DNA from: CAYLJV01 sp964510375
GTDB lineage: Archaea > Hadarchaeota > Hadarchaeia > Hadarchaeales > JAGGTB01
DNA length: 37,405 bases
Assembly (NCBI GenBank): GCA_964510375.1
Contig: CAZEBR010000015.1
Location: 1-37,405 of the forward strand
Direction: 5' to 3'
The translations under genes were made by a program, and so were the position numbers. Positions within the stretch are counted from its first letter, which is position 1; the number at the start of each line of letters is the position of its first letter. The notes under the pieces were generated by a model. It searched no databases. It had not been told where the DNA came from and saw nothing but the letters and a program-made list of their open reading frames with translations. Positions 6,919 through 15,350 of this stretch are shown in pieces.

Positions 6919-8865
6919 CTAGCCATTTATCTTTAGAAGCCCTAACCCGAGGTAAGAAATCGTGAATACCGCCGCAGAAATTAGTACCGTCTTGGGAACG
7001 GTTTCCCAGAACTCCAACGAATCATCCCCTGCCTTAATTACTGCGATGTAACGCGTAACGACTAGAGAAAGCAAAACGGCAGTTATCCCCATGTCGAGCT
7101 TTAAAATCATCAACCCGACGGTCTCCATCCCCTCAGCAAAAAAAGAAACCCCTAACATCCCCATCCGGCTGGCTTGGGTTTCGACCATCATCGAAACCTC
7201 CGACATGAAGTCCATCACCCAAACGGACAGGGCACAGACAAGAGGCAGTAAAAGAATAGACATCATCCAAAGGTTGTTGGTGGCGTCGGTTATCTTGTCC
7301 TTGAATCGTCTCTTCACAGCCCATAGAGTATCCAAAAAATCGGCGGCCATCATGCAGGCCTTGCCAGCAGCCTTCTCGGAATTCTTTCGGATTCTAGTCG
7401 AAATTTTCAGGAAGCTGGTAACTAACGGACTGTAAATCTCCTTGTTCAAGTTGGTTTCGAAAATTGCAAAGTGAGAGTCGACGGCCAAATCCTCCATGAT
7501 CGACGCTATTCTTTCCAGCTGATCGCCCACTTCAGTCTTCGGCATTATATCGGCAGTTTCTAGCATAGCTTCCTTCATCGGAGCTCCGTCCACCATCCTA
7601 GAACCCACCGTGTTCAGAGCAAGTCCCCAGTCCCTAGCCTGGAGGCGGGACCTTTCCCTCAGAGCGGACCACGGTTCTACCTTCAGATAACCATAGACCG
7701 CTATTCCCCCTGCGACCCCCCAGACAAACCAGAGGGTATTGAGGTCGGCTAGAGGATATCCACAGTAATACAGGACCCCGGGAACGGACACCAGCGTGCC
7801 GGCCAGACATGCGGGTACCCAAACCGGAATTGTCCTACCGAAAAACTTGGTCCTCCCCATTGGTGGGATATCGAAGACTTCCGAAGGGATCTTTGGAGGT
7901 GGAATAATTGCCGGTCTACGACTTCCAATAAAAACCGTAAATGCATAAAATGCCAGAATAATGGCCGCCGAAACCAATAAAAAGAATTTAACGTCCACCA
8001 TTCCCCCCAAACCAACCATGCCGAAAAGAGGAGACAGTCCGATGACACCGATCACCGCCAAGGAACCAAACATCAAAAACGTCATGGTCGGTAAAATCAG
8101 GGAGTTAAGCCTCTCCTTGAGGTCCTGCTCGGCACTTTGGAGCACTAGTTCCGGAGCTTTGGCTATATCCTGCCGCCTGGAAGCCTCCTCCTTCTCGCCG
8201 GTCGAGCGGATGATCGCAAAGAGAGCACGTCTAGTCCCCTCGTCAATATCCTTCCAATTAGTGGCGATCGTCGTGAGAAGGTGGCTAGCGCTCTTGTAGC
8301 TTCTTTGTTGATCCATCTCCAAGAGCCCCTTTTGCAAATCGTCGGCCAGTTTTCCTTCGCTCGAATCAGCGGCAAAAACCATTGCTTTCCGGAGGTTAGG
8401 ATGATGGTATAGGGCAAAAGAAAACAACATCGTCGTCAGGATAGCCTTTGACTGAGCGTCCGACTTCTCTATATCTGCAACACTATAAGGATAATAATAG
8501 AATATGACACCTCCGCAAAAACTCGTTGCAAAACCCAATACCGGGATATACAGTAGCGAAAGAAACGGTTTGCCCATTAGAATAGGCGGAACCAAGGCGA
8601 GTCCGCTCGCCGCTATGGGGAGGGAAAAAACTAACAGAAAACCGGACCACCACTCGGTAGGGGTAATCCTGTAACCGCTCCACGAAATTTTTTCCAGGGT
8701 CTCTTCTTCAATTTCCAAATTCTTGGCAATGGGTCCAAAAATGCGCCTTCCCCAACCACATATCTTCTCGTAAAAATTCGGTGGTCTATTCTCCTCCTTC
8801 TCCCATTTTTCCATTATCTTTCGAACATCCTGAGAGAAAAAGTCTGAATAGGCTCCGTCTACCAC
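6919..8865 (-). CDS. Type IV pilus/secretion platform protein, tandem T2SSF domains (TadC/PilC-like)
   Basis: This 648-residue polytopic membrane protein carries two copies of the T2SSF (GspF) domain, roughly at residues 150-290 and 420-560. Each is followed by a membrane pair, with further helices at about 60-115, 295-380 and 600-640. Tandem T2SSF platforms of this size are typical of haloarchaeal PilC3-like proteins; most bacterial TadC proteins carry one. The platform couples ATPase motion to pilin insertion. The start is GTG at 8865, overlapping the end of the ATPase gene by 7 bp; a later Met at residue 18 is a possible alternative. The stop lies within the SD of the EPT pilin, so both junctions indicate coupled translation. 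Confidence 0.88.
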   Translation of the reverse strand: MVDGAYSDFFSQDVRKIMEKWEKEENRPPNFYEKICGWGRRIFGPIAKNLEIEEETLEKISWSGYRITPTEWWSGFLLVFSLPIAASGLALVPPILMGKPFLSLLYIPVLGFATSFCGGVIFYYYPYSVADIEKSDAQSKAILTTMLFSFALYHHPNLRKAMVFAADSSEGKLADDLQKGLLEMDQQRSYKSASHLLTTIATNWKDIDEGTRRALFAIIRSTGEKEEASRRQDIAKAPELVLQSAEQDLKERLNSLILPTMTFLMFGSLAVIGVIGLSPLFGMVGLGGMVDVKFFLLVSAAIILAFYAFTVFIGSRRPAIIPPPKIPSEVFDIPPMGRTKFFGRTIPVWVPACLAGTLVSVPGVLYYCGYPLADLNTLWFVWGVAGGIAVYGYLKVEPWSALRERSRLQARDWGLALNTVGSRMVDGAPMKEAMLETADIMPKTEVGDQLERIASIMEDLAVDSHFAIFETNLNKEIYSPLVTSFLKISTRIRKNSEKAAGKACMMAADFLDTLWAVKRRFKDKITDATNNLWMMSILLLPLVCALSVWVMDFMSEVSMMVETQASRMGMLGVSFFAEGMETVGLMILKLDMGITAVLLSLVVTRYIAVIKAGDDSLEFWETVPKTVLISAAVFTISYLGLGLLKING

Positions 8866-11111
8866 TCGGGACCCCTCGGTTTAGCTCTGTCAGAGGAAAG
8901 CCAATCCCTAAATTCGGCCAACGCAGCGGCATGGTCCTCGTTGTTCCGATCCACCGCCGAAAAATAGAAGTCATAAGCCTCACTCACGAACGGAAGTTCA
9001 AGGTAACCAAAATCCCCGGAATTCCTCGAGATCCTTAAAATGTCCGATTTCATCCTCGCCTCTGCCAAGACGCTCTCCAAAAGACTACTTCTCTCGATGG
9101 CCAATCTATCGATAGTTTCGAAAAGAAAGCGGCTCCCGCCTTCCTCGGGTGGGCGAAACGCGAGGTCATCGGCAACCTCCATTACCTCTACATCCGAAAT
9201 ATCCCTAGAACCGACCTCTCGAACGAGTGAATTATCCCCTCTAAAAAGATTCTTAGGCATAAGAATATCGTTTTGCCGATCATCCTCAAAGATATTAGCG
9301 TACTTGGGATTCTCGTCCCAATCTTTCAGGACTTCCGAAATCTCGGTAATCCTCCTTATCGCCCCCTCGGAGGTCTCAAACTTGGCCGTGCCGACGAATA
9401 GATCCATGTACCTGTAGGCTGCCTCGTGAAGTCCCATAATGTTACATACCAGATCGAACATCTGGCGCTTCGTGCGGACGTGAAAGCTCGAGACGACGGG
9501 TTGAGACCCTCTTCGGGCCGCAGCCCCCAGAGCTGCCTTCACCGCTTCGGTCGATCGGACCTCCGTTATGAGCCAATAGGCGGCGCCACCTCTTAGAAAC
9601 GCATTAATCTGCTTCCTCAAATCCTCGGAGTCCCTGACCCGTACGTTTTCTACCTCATAACCCTCATTCAAAAACTTCTCGACGTTAAGCTCCTCGGTAT
9701 CTTGATAACAGACAATTCTCTCGCCGGGACCAATCTCCGGAATTAATGTCTCGATAGTCGAAGTCTTCGCAGTCCCTATATCTCCCGTGACGAAAGCGGA
9801 GGCCCCGTACCTGAGATAGTGACTCATCAATGACGAGGCAAGCGGAGTAAGCGTGCCCCTACGAAGGAAAAGGGGCTGAGTCCAAGGTTTAGATCGCCTC
9901 CTACGAACCATCGCAGAGATCGAATCGGTCCACAAGGCGGGAGACCTGGTCATGAAAAGGCGCATGCCAAGCTTTGGAATCTCGGCGTCCAAGCGGGGAT
10001 TGACCCTGTCGAAGTTGGTATCCAGCCTAGCCGCCAATATCTCACCGAGCGACAGCAATGAACGAGTAGTAATATAGAAACCAGTCTCACATTTTCCCCA
10101 CTTATCATGGACCACGGTTACGGGATTTTTCTCGGTAGGCGCGGTGAAGTGTATGTCGGTAACGTGTTCATCCTGAGATAAGGGTTCCAACACGGAATAC
10201 CTCAGCCAGTTAGCAATATAATCGGCGAGCTCCCGGAGTCTTTCGGTGGGAACATTCGCATTTTCTTTGTCCCTAACCTGGTGGAGAAGGATTTCGTACC
10301 AGTCCTTAGTGAATTTCGAAACTCGCTCGGATTCGGCAAAATTGGCGTGTCCCGGGGCCGAATCAATTTTTTCCCTGTACGACCTGTCCAGTAAATCGAT
10401 CTCATCGGACGTCAACCTTTTCTCGGGAAACTCGAGATCGTAGAAGGGAACCGGTCTGTTTTCTCGCTCGTATATCCGCACGTGTCCTCGATCATTTTTC
10501 AATTGATAAGAGTCAGTAAGCTTGGCCTTTCCCTCGACGGATTTCCAGACCCCTCCCACGAAAAACGGAACCACCCGAGAGTTCAAAACCCCGTCGTAGT
10601 TTGACTTTTCAAGCTTCTCCCAACCGTCGACTCCCCTAATCTCACCGGCGACCCTATCCACAAGCGAGACAAAATTTCTCGAAGTGCAGGCATTGCACTT
10701 TTCGTCATCGACGTTGGAAACTTCCTCCTCGGCTACCTTCTCCAGCGGCTCCAGATCGTGTGGATTCCTTTTTATCTCCTCCCAAGCTCCCAGTAATTTT
10801 TCCATTCTCCGATCTACGCAATCCGAACATTCCCCCCCACTGTCCGAAAGATAATGATTTCTATCCCTAATCATGAGGTCCATCGAAAACAGAGCACCGG
10901 CGAGTTCGGATATTCGGGATGTGGTATAGACTCTCTTAAATCCCCTCTCCAAAACAACCCAATCTACGCTGTCCTCTCTACCGAAACTCTCAAAAACGCA
11001 GTTCCGACACATGGGCGAATTCAAGCTACTCGATCCACTACAACCGCGGCAGTCTATTTTACCTATCTTAATGGGTCCGGAGGACAAAACCTCAGCCTGA
11101 GACTCGGACAA
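8859..11111 (-). CDS. GspE/PilB-type secretion ATPase with Cys-rich N-terminus
   Basis: This 750-residue hexameric ATPase powers assembly of type IV pilus-like filaments. The C-terminal motor has Walker A GDIGTAKTS (443-451), an Asp box QDTEE (470-474), Walker B WLITEVRS (513-520) and a His box SSFHVRTKR (541-549). The N-terminal third is distinctive: four Cys pairs at residues 21/24, 35/38, 95/98 and 139/142, likely binding zinc or Fe-S. Cys-containing N-termini are known to me in haloarchaeal PilB proteins. The TTG at 11111 is supported by GGAGGA about 8 nt upstream. That SD lies inside the last codons of the 56-aa coiled-coil gene. The next gene is the platform protein. Confidence 0.92.
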   Translation of the reverse strand: MSESQAEVLSSGPIKIGKIDCRGCSGSSSLNSPMCRNCVFESFGREDSVDWVVLERGFKRVYTTSRISELAGALFSMDLMIRDRNHYLSDSGGECSDCVDRRMEKLLGAWEEIKRNPHDLEPLEKVAEEEVSNVDDEKCNACTSRNFVSLVDRVAGEIRGVDGWEKLEKSNYDGVLNSRVVPFFVGGVWKSVEGKAKLTDSYQLKNDRGHVRIYERENRPVPFYDLEFPEKRLTSDEIDLLDRSYREKIDSAPGHANFAESERVSKFTKDWYEILLHQVRDKENANVPTERLRELADYIANWLRYSVLEPLSQDEHVTDIHFTAPTEKNPVTVVHDKWGKCETGFYITTRSLLSLGEILAARLDTNFDRVNPRLDAEIPKLGMRLFMTRSPALWTDSISAMVRRRRSKPWTQPLFLRRGTLTPLASSLMSHYLRYGASAFVTGDIGTAKTSTIETLIPEIGPGERIVCYQDTEELNVEKFLNEGYEVENVRVRDSEDLRKQINAFLRGGAAYWLITEVRSTEAVKAALGAAARRGSQPVVSSFHVRTKRQMFDLVCNIMGLHEAAYRYMDLFVGTAKFETSEGAIRRITEISEVLKDWDENPKYANIFEDDRQNDILMPKNLFRGDNSLVREVGSRDISDVEVMEVADDLAFRPPEEGGSRFLFETIDRLAIERSSLLESVLAEARMKSDILRISRNSGDFGYLELPFVSEAYDFYFSAVDRNNEDHAAALAEFRDWLSSDRAKPRGPEW

Positions 11112-11114
11112 AAA

Positions 11115-11285
11115 TCAGTCCTCCTCGACCTCTCGGCCTCGCGGTTCGGAGCAATGAGAACCTTCTTCATCCCTCCCGGCTGCAAGTTCCAGCGCATCGA
11201 CTCTTTCCTCTAGATCCTCAATTCTGGCCCTAAGCTCCATTTTTAGACTAGCAATTTCATCAGAAAGCTCTTTTCTTTCCTCCAA
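11115..11285 (-). CDS. Small coiled-coil protein at the head of the pilus operon
   Basis: A 56-residue frame not reported by length-limited ORF calling. It starts at TTG 11285 with GAGGT 7-8 nt upstream and stops at TGA 11115-11117, three bases before the ATPase start. The sequence is a continuous charged heptad-like helix (EERKELSDEIASLKMELRAR, then IEDLEERVDALEL) followed by a flexible acidic tail with one Cys. Its last codons contain the SD of the ATPase gene, which argues that it is translated and coupled to it. A trimeric coiled coil or a small assembly partner of the motor is possible; no function can be assigned from sequence. Confidence 0.72.
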   Translation of the reverse strand: MEERKELSDEIASLKMELRARIEDLEERVDALELAAGRDEEGSHCSEPRGREVEED

Positions 11286-11368
11286 ATTCTAACCTCACTT
11301 TATTATTAGTGAAAATTATTAAATCGTTGGGTAAAATGGACTCTCAAATATAAAAAGGAAATAAAAAT

Positions 11369-11378
11369 GGTTATAACC
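11369..11378. promoter_or_regulatory. GGTTATAACC palindrome between the two pilus operons
   Basis: A perfect 10-bp palindrome lies in the middle of the 182-bp divergent region separating the leftward motor operon (start 11285) from the rightward pilin operon (start 11468). Its position suits an operator for both directions, but it could also be a chance TATA-like sequence. An A-rich stretch and a further TATA-like GAATATAGTA at 11391-11400 follow on the plus strand. Confidence 0.3.
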
Positions 11379-11467
11379 TTGAAAGTCTACGAATATAGTA
11401 GTAAAAACTAGTCCGTTTTCACAAATGAAGAAACCGATTCTTTATGAAAAAGGAGGCATCGTAAGGA

Positions 11468-11884
11468 TTGCTCTCAAGTATCCATCATGAAAAGAGCGGA
11501 CTTATCGAGCCCACAGCAATGAAACTTTCCGTGATGGTCATAATCGGAGGATTGGTCGCAGGAATTTTTGCGATAAACTACTCAAGTTACCGAGAAAGTA
11601 GAAAAATTAACGAGTTTATTGAGGATACGGAGGGATTGGTCAAAACTATCCGATCACTAAAGTCACAGGATCCGAAAACAAAAATCCCTCTCGAAATAAA
11701 AATCCCCAAAAATTTCTCCCTAATCTTTGAAAACACGAAAGTAAGAGTATCGGGGGGCTACACTAGAACGTTCGACGCCGAAATAGAACTCTCGAGCCGA
11801 ATCCTTTGCCCCGGGACCTATCACCTACTTCTGAAAAGAACTCGGAGCGGTGTTCGGATAACGGAGTGGCCGAAGGAAATCTGA
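11468..11884 (+). CDS. Pilin-like protein, EPT type with IPK domain
   Basis: The 138-residue protein begins with a short leader ending in SG, then LIEPTAMKLSVMVIIGGLVA. This shares IEPTxMKL with the pilin at 6465-6905, so both probably carry the same class III signal for a PibD-like peptidase. The soluble domain (PLEIKIPKNFSLIFENTKVR, PGTYHLLLKR) matches the protein at 6097-6456. It therefore looks like the signal of one leftward pilin joined to the domain of another. The start is TTG at 11468 with AGGAGG 11 nt upstream. It is the first gene of the rightward operon, divergent from the motor operon. Confidence 0.7.
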   Translation: MLSSIHHEKSGLIEPTAMKLSVMVIIGGLVAGIFAINYSSYRESRKINEFIEDTEGLVKTIRSLKSQDPKTKIPLEIKIPKNFSLIFENTKVRVSGGYTRTFDAEIELSSRILCPGTYHLLLKRTRSGVRITEWPKEI

Positions 11885-11900
11885 CGAACGAGACGATAGA

Positions 11901-12893
11901 ATGATAAGGAGAGACGGCCCTAAACTCGGCGAAGACGGAAGGCTAATCTGGCGCATTCTGGTCAGCGTCACTCTAGCTGTTATATTAGCGGCAATAATGA
12001 CGGGATACCTCAACACACAAAGGGACCTGGACACGGCGGAAGAAGCAAGAGGTTTGGCGGACTCCATATCAAAATCGATGTTTACGGGACTCTCTGGAAA
12101 AAAGATAGAGTACAATCTCCCCGAATACGTGGGAGATTCCCCCTATAAGTTGAAAATCGAAGAAGAAAGAAACATAATACGAGTGATAATATCCGGGGGG
12201 AGTCTCGAAGGAGAGGAGTACGTCAGCACCATCGGGGCGAACATAAAAGTTATCTCCACGCCTAGAAAGGGAAAAACGCTCCATATAATCGAAAATTCGG
12301 AAAATATTTTGCTCTCGGCCGAGCCTCTCCGACTGGAGAAGGCAGAACAGCCGAAGGTATCCAGTCAAAAAGTTCCCGAGTTCTACCACTTCGTGAAGGA
12401 AAACACGCCAGAGGCAATGGCGGTCGCCGCCAGTTACTTTCATGCCAGGAAAAAATACCCGGAAAGGAAGGCTCTGGATGTTTGCCGATACGAATGGAAA
12501 AGTCAGGATAGCATCATAACCAGAATCTCCTCGGACGGAGAGAATCTGGAAGCTATCAAGGTGGAAAGTGACATGCTAGACGAAAAGAACGGAATCGTAG
12601 AGAACTCAATGGTAGTCACTCGATTAGAAGAAACATCAGAAAACACGAAAATCGAGAAAACTACCCCCTCCGTAATGAAAGCATGGAAAGGGGACTGGCT
12701 TTATTCACCCAGCCGGATTCATCAATATTTTCAAACAAGGAGCTGGAAGAGAAAAGAGGATAACGAAATCGTGACGGTTCCAGTAGAGGTCGAAACAAGT
12801 ATCTCGGTCGTCCAAACGGATCAGGGAACTTATCTGGCCTATAGGCTCTTTTTCAGCGGAGATANNNNNNNNNNCCGAGAGTGGTTCCGATAA
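11901..12893 (+). CDS. Large membrane-anchored pilin-like protein (contains assembly gap)
   Basis: About 330 residues, the largest pilin-like protein here. An N-terminal anchor (residues about 16-37, IWRILVSVTLAVILAAIMTG) follows a charged leader. A beta domain follows with KKIEYNLPEYVGDSPYKLKI, similar in layout to the proteins at 5666-6100 and 6097-6456. The C-terminal two-thirds, roughly residues 150-320, is unique in the window and rich in Glu, Lys, Ser and Thr. It could be a tip or adhesin-like domain (inference). Ten N bases at 12865-12874 interrupt the last codons. The frame stays open and stops at TAA 12891-12893, but the true 3' end is uncertain. It starts at ATG 11901, 16 bp after the previous gene. 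Confidence 0.65.
   Translation: MIRRDGPKLGEDGRLIWRILVSVTLAVILAAIMTGYLNTQRDLDTAEEARGLADSISKSMFTGLSGKKIEYNLPEYVGDSPYKLKIEEERNIIRVIISGGSLEGEEYVSTIGANIKVISTPRKGKTLHIIENSENILLSAEPLRLEKAEQPKVSSQKVPEFYHFVKENTPEAMAVAASYFHARKKYPERKALDVCRYEWKSQDSIITRISSDGENLEAIKVESDMLDEKNGIVENSMVVTRLEETSENTKIEKTTPSVMKAWKGDWLYSPSRIHQYFQTRSWKRKEDNEIVTVPVEVETSISVVQTDQGTYLAYRLFFSGDXXXXREWFR
12865..12874. other. Assembly gap (10 N)
   Basis: Ten consecutive undetermined bases lie near the 3' end of the gene at 11901-12893. The number of Ns is probably a placeholder, so missing sequence of any length is possible here, including part of a gene. Confidence 0.98.
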
Positions 12894-12894
12894 C

Positions 12895-13590
12895 ATGAAG
12901 CGGAAATTATCCGTGGAAAGTGAGGGAGATGTCCCAGTTCTGACAGTATTCACGATCTTTTCAATTCTGATCGCAGGGACCGCAGTAACTCATTTCAGAA
13001 TGACGAGACGCCAGCAGGCAAAAACGATCCGAAAACTTACCGCAGCGGATATAGCGAAAGCCCGCTCCTCCGCAATAGAGTCCGACCTCAACGAAATTTT
13101 GGAAACTGCAATCACGGGGTCGATGTGGGAGGTCGGGACGGAAAGCGGTTCGCGGGAGAACGTAGAGAAAGAGGTCTATCGAACCCTGAACGAGAGAATA
13201 CAGAAAGGCTGGGACTACAGTACCGTGACGGAAAACATTCCGCGGATTACTGATAAAAATCTCAAGTTTCACTGGCAACCGGACGGTAGCGTGACGGCCC
13301 ATGGACTGGTAGACGCAGAAATAAGTCACATAAGAGGACCTTCATCACATGGGATAGAACTCTACTTCAACGCAGGCATCCGGTTTCGACGGATCAAAAA
13401 AGTTGCGAATATAGTGGCCAAAAGGGCGAGTAATGTAGGAGATCTGCAGGAGTTCGAAAGAAAAATAAACGAAAACTATAGAGGAGAAGGACTCAGAATA
13501 ACCATATTCAAAAAAGAAAAATCGTTAGTCGTAAGAGTAGAGGATATATTCGGATCGCAAAAAGTCATAAAATCGACTAAAATTTTTTAA
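12895..13590 (+). CDS. Pilin-like protein, VLTV type (last gene of the rightward operon)
   Basis: The 231-residue protein has a leader KRKLSVESEG, then DVPVLTVFTIFSILIAGTAV as a single hydrophobic helix and a positively charged stretch RMTRRQQAKTIRKL. A large soluble domain with mixed helices and strands follows. The N-terminal pattern matches the protein at 5199-5678, which also ends its operon. The ATG at 12895 follows the preceding stop by one base. I infer a minor pilin or pseudopilin. No adhesin, enzyme or metal motif is visible. Confidence 0.68.
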   Translation: MKRKLSVESEGDVPVLTVFTIFSILIAGTAVTHFRMTRRQQAKTIRKLTAADIAKARSSAIESDLNEILETAITGSMWEVGTESGSRENVEKEVYRTLNERIQKGWDYSTVTENIPRITDKNLKFHWQPDGSVTAHGLVDAEISHIRGPSSHGIELYFNAGIRFRRIKKVANIVAKRASNVGDLQEFERKINENYRGEGLRITIFKKEKSLVVRVEDIFGSQKVIKSTKIF

Positions 13591-13605
13591 TAAGCTCTAG
13601 GAATG

Positions 13606-13644
13606 AAAAAATAAATAAAAAAATATAAAATCGACTGATTGTCG
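13606..13644 (-). terminator. Possible terminator of the flavoprotein operon
   Basis: On the minus strand a small CGAC-aatca-GTCG hairpin (13632-13644) directly follows the stop of the 64-aa gene. It is followed by a long T-rich tract (13606-13630). The same T-rich stretch may also end the plus-strand pilin operon, which converges here. Confidence 0.45.
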
Positions 13645-13646
13645 CT

Positions 13647-13841
13647 CTAATCTTCGGATCTCCGATTTTTAAAGGAAAGTACCTTGTTTTGCTCTTGAAT
13701 CTCTTTTAGCTTGTCCATCTGTCTTTGCATCCGCTCAAGTTCGATTTGTCGGTAATCCTTCGTTCGCGGATTCTCCTTCAACATCTTCTTTCGCATTTCG
13801 TAAACAACGTCATTTATCTTTACGCCTTCCTCACTCGCCAT
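13647..13841 (-). CDS. Small charged coiled-coil protein of unknown function
   Basis: The 64-residue frame is highly charged and helical: VVYEMRKKMLKENPRTKDY followed by QIELERMQRQMDKLKEIQEQ. It looks like a small cytoplasmic coiled-coil protein. It is the last gene of the leftward flavoprotein operon, 20 bp after the GlcD-type gene. The AGGTGA that overlaps the upstream stop codon is followed first by a two-codon frame (ATG AGC TAA) and then by this ATG 7 nt later. The start could therefore rely on reinitiation. No homologue is recognised, and the gene call rests on composition and position. Confidence 0.55.
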   Translation of the reverse strand: MASEEGVKINDVVYEMRKKMLKENPRTKDYRQIELERMQRQMDKLKEIQEQNKVLSFKNRRSED

Positions 13842-13861
13842 TAAATCTTAGCTCATATTTA

Positions 13862-15349
13862 TCACCTATTCTCCCAAGCAGCCTTATTCATTACCTTATC
13901 CGGATCAGTTACCTCTCGGAGATCATTCCACAAATCAATGTAAACTTCACTCAAACCGAGGTCACCATGCCGAGGAACGGAGTACTTCTGATCGGGGGCA
14001 AGACCTAGAGATTCAATCCTCTTCATATACCTGCCCATCGCCTTCGGGAAAATCTCCTGGTTAATCTTCGGATCATGTGTATGACCGGCGTTGAACAATT
14101 CCGTGGATATCCAGTGTCCACCCTGAGTCGGATAGAGTATCATCCCTCTGCAATGAGCGGCGTCGAGATAGTTTGGATCGCTGGCGTTTGGATCGTTCAT
14201 GAGAACTTCCGTATAAATTCTATAAAGATCTTGCAACTTGTCCAACGTACCAATTACCATTCCACCGACACCGCCGACAGTTCCCGGAGATCCAAAGTAC
14301 TTTATGACATACTCGGAATAACTGGACGAAGCATTGTTAATCTGAGTGTCCACAAACCTCTGATAGAACGGGAGCTGATCTGGAATTACTCTACCATCGT
14401 GCTTCTCAGCAATTTTTCTAAGCTCCTTCTCCTCGTATTCGATCCTTCTATCAGTTCCCTGTAAAGTGGTAATTAGCTGGAACTCGGGATGAATCCTATT
14501 CATCCTATAACCTAGCTCGTTGGTATCTCTAGTATAGCCTGCATACTTAAATCCGCTATACAGACACGACCCCGTACAAATATTTTTATGAACAAACTCT
14601 TTGAAAGCCTCGGAAGCATTATCGAAATCGTTGAATGAGACCCAGAAAGCCTTCACATTTTCATCCAAGGGGTGCAATTTGAGAGTCACTTCGGTGGCTA
14701 TCCCATTTGTTCCCTCAGCGTACCTTGGAATATGCCCCAAATCGGGACCAGGCCCGTGCATCCAGAAGTTGTCCGGTTGGCGGGAATCGGATTTTGACCC
14801 CGTCCTCAACTCGGTGCCATCGCCCAAAACCATTCTATAACCTACGATCTGGTCATTCATGACGCCGAGTCGGTTGCCGGCTTTGTTCTGGAAACCATGA
14901 GTATAATGAGAACCGATTGTCACTGTGGAAGGTGCACCAGGCTGATGAATAAACATGCCTCTTTTCTGAGCTTCCACTTGTAATTCTTGGATACGAACAC
15001 CTGCCTGAACAGTGGCAGTCATACTGTCCTCGTCAATTTCAATGATATCATTCATCCTCTTCTGGAGATCAACTAGAATCCCAGCTTCTCTAGGAATTGT
15101 CCAACCGAACAAGTTAGTTCCACTACCCTTCGGTATAATGGGAATATCGTACCTTCGACCGACAGATATGATGCTTTTTACTTCACTGGTATTCTTTGGA
15201 CAAACAATGAAATTAGGATTTTTCTGATCCCAATCAAACATCGAGTAAGAACTCATGTCCCTTGAATAACCGACAAGAATCTCCGGTTCATCGGACACAT
15301 GTTCCGGACCGACAATTTCCTTCAACGCTTCATAGACCTCATCGCTCAT
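13862..15349 (-). CDS. FAD-binding oxidoreductase, GlcD/VAO (PCMH) type
   Basis: This 495-residue flavoprotein belongs to the GlcD/vanillyl-alcohol-oxidase family, which oxidises 2-hydroxy acids or related alcohols. The N-terminal PCMH FAD domain shows the pyrophosphate-binding loop PIIPKGSGTNLFGW (residues about 70-83), VQAGVRIQEL and the FAD segment GAPSTVTIGSHYTHG. The C-terminal half forms the substrate cap and ends with DPDKVMNKAAW, as in related dehydrogenases. GGAGGTGA before the ATG at 15349 lies within the last codons of the Fe-S gene, so expression is coupled. The partner Fe-S protein suggests electrons leave through clusters rather than to oxygen. The substrate is unknown; glycolate, D-lactate or an aromatic alcohol are possible. 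Confidence 0.83.
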   Translation of the reverse strand: MSDEVYEALKEIVGPEHVSDEPEILVGYSRDMSSYSMFDWDQKNPNFIVCPKNTSEVKSIISVGRRYDIPIIPKGSGTNLFGWTIPREAGILVDLQKRMNDIIEIDEDSMTATVQAGVRIQELQVEAQKRGMFIHQPGAPSTVTIGSHYTHGFQNKAGNRLGVMNDQIVGYRMVLGDGTELRTGSKSDSRQPDNFWMHGPGPDLGHIPRYAEGTNGIATEVTLKLHPLDENVKAFWVSFNDFDNASEAFKEFVHKNICTGSCLYSGFKYAGYTRDTNELGYRMNRIHPEFQLITTLQGTDRRIEYEEKELRKIAEKHDGRVIPDQLPFYQRFVDTQINNASSSYSEYVIKYFGSPGTVGGVGGMVIGTLDKLQDLYRIYTEVLMNDPNASDPNYLDAAHCRGMILYPTQGGHWISTELFNAGHTHDPKINQEIFPKAMGRYMKRIESLGLAPDQKYSVPRHGDLGLSEVYIDLWNDLREVTDPDKVMNKAAWENR

Positions 15350-15350
15350 T

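Noticed and set aside
5199..13590. Archaellum (fla/arl) operon
   Set aside because: No FlaH, FlaF, FlaG or archaellin genes; the tandem T2SSF platform and the pilins fit a type IV pilus-like system instead.
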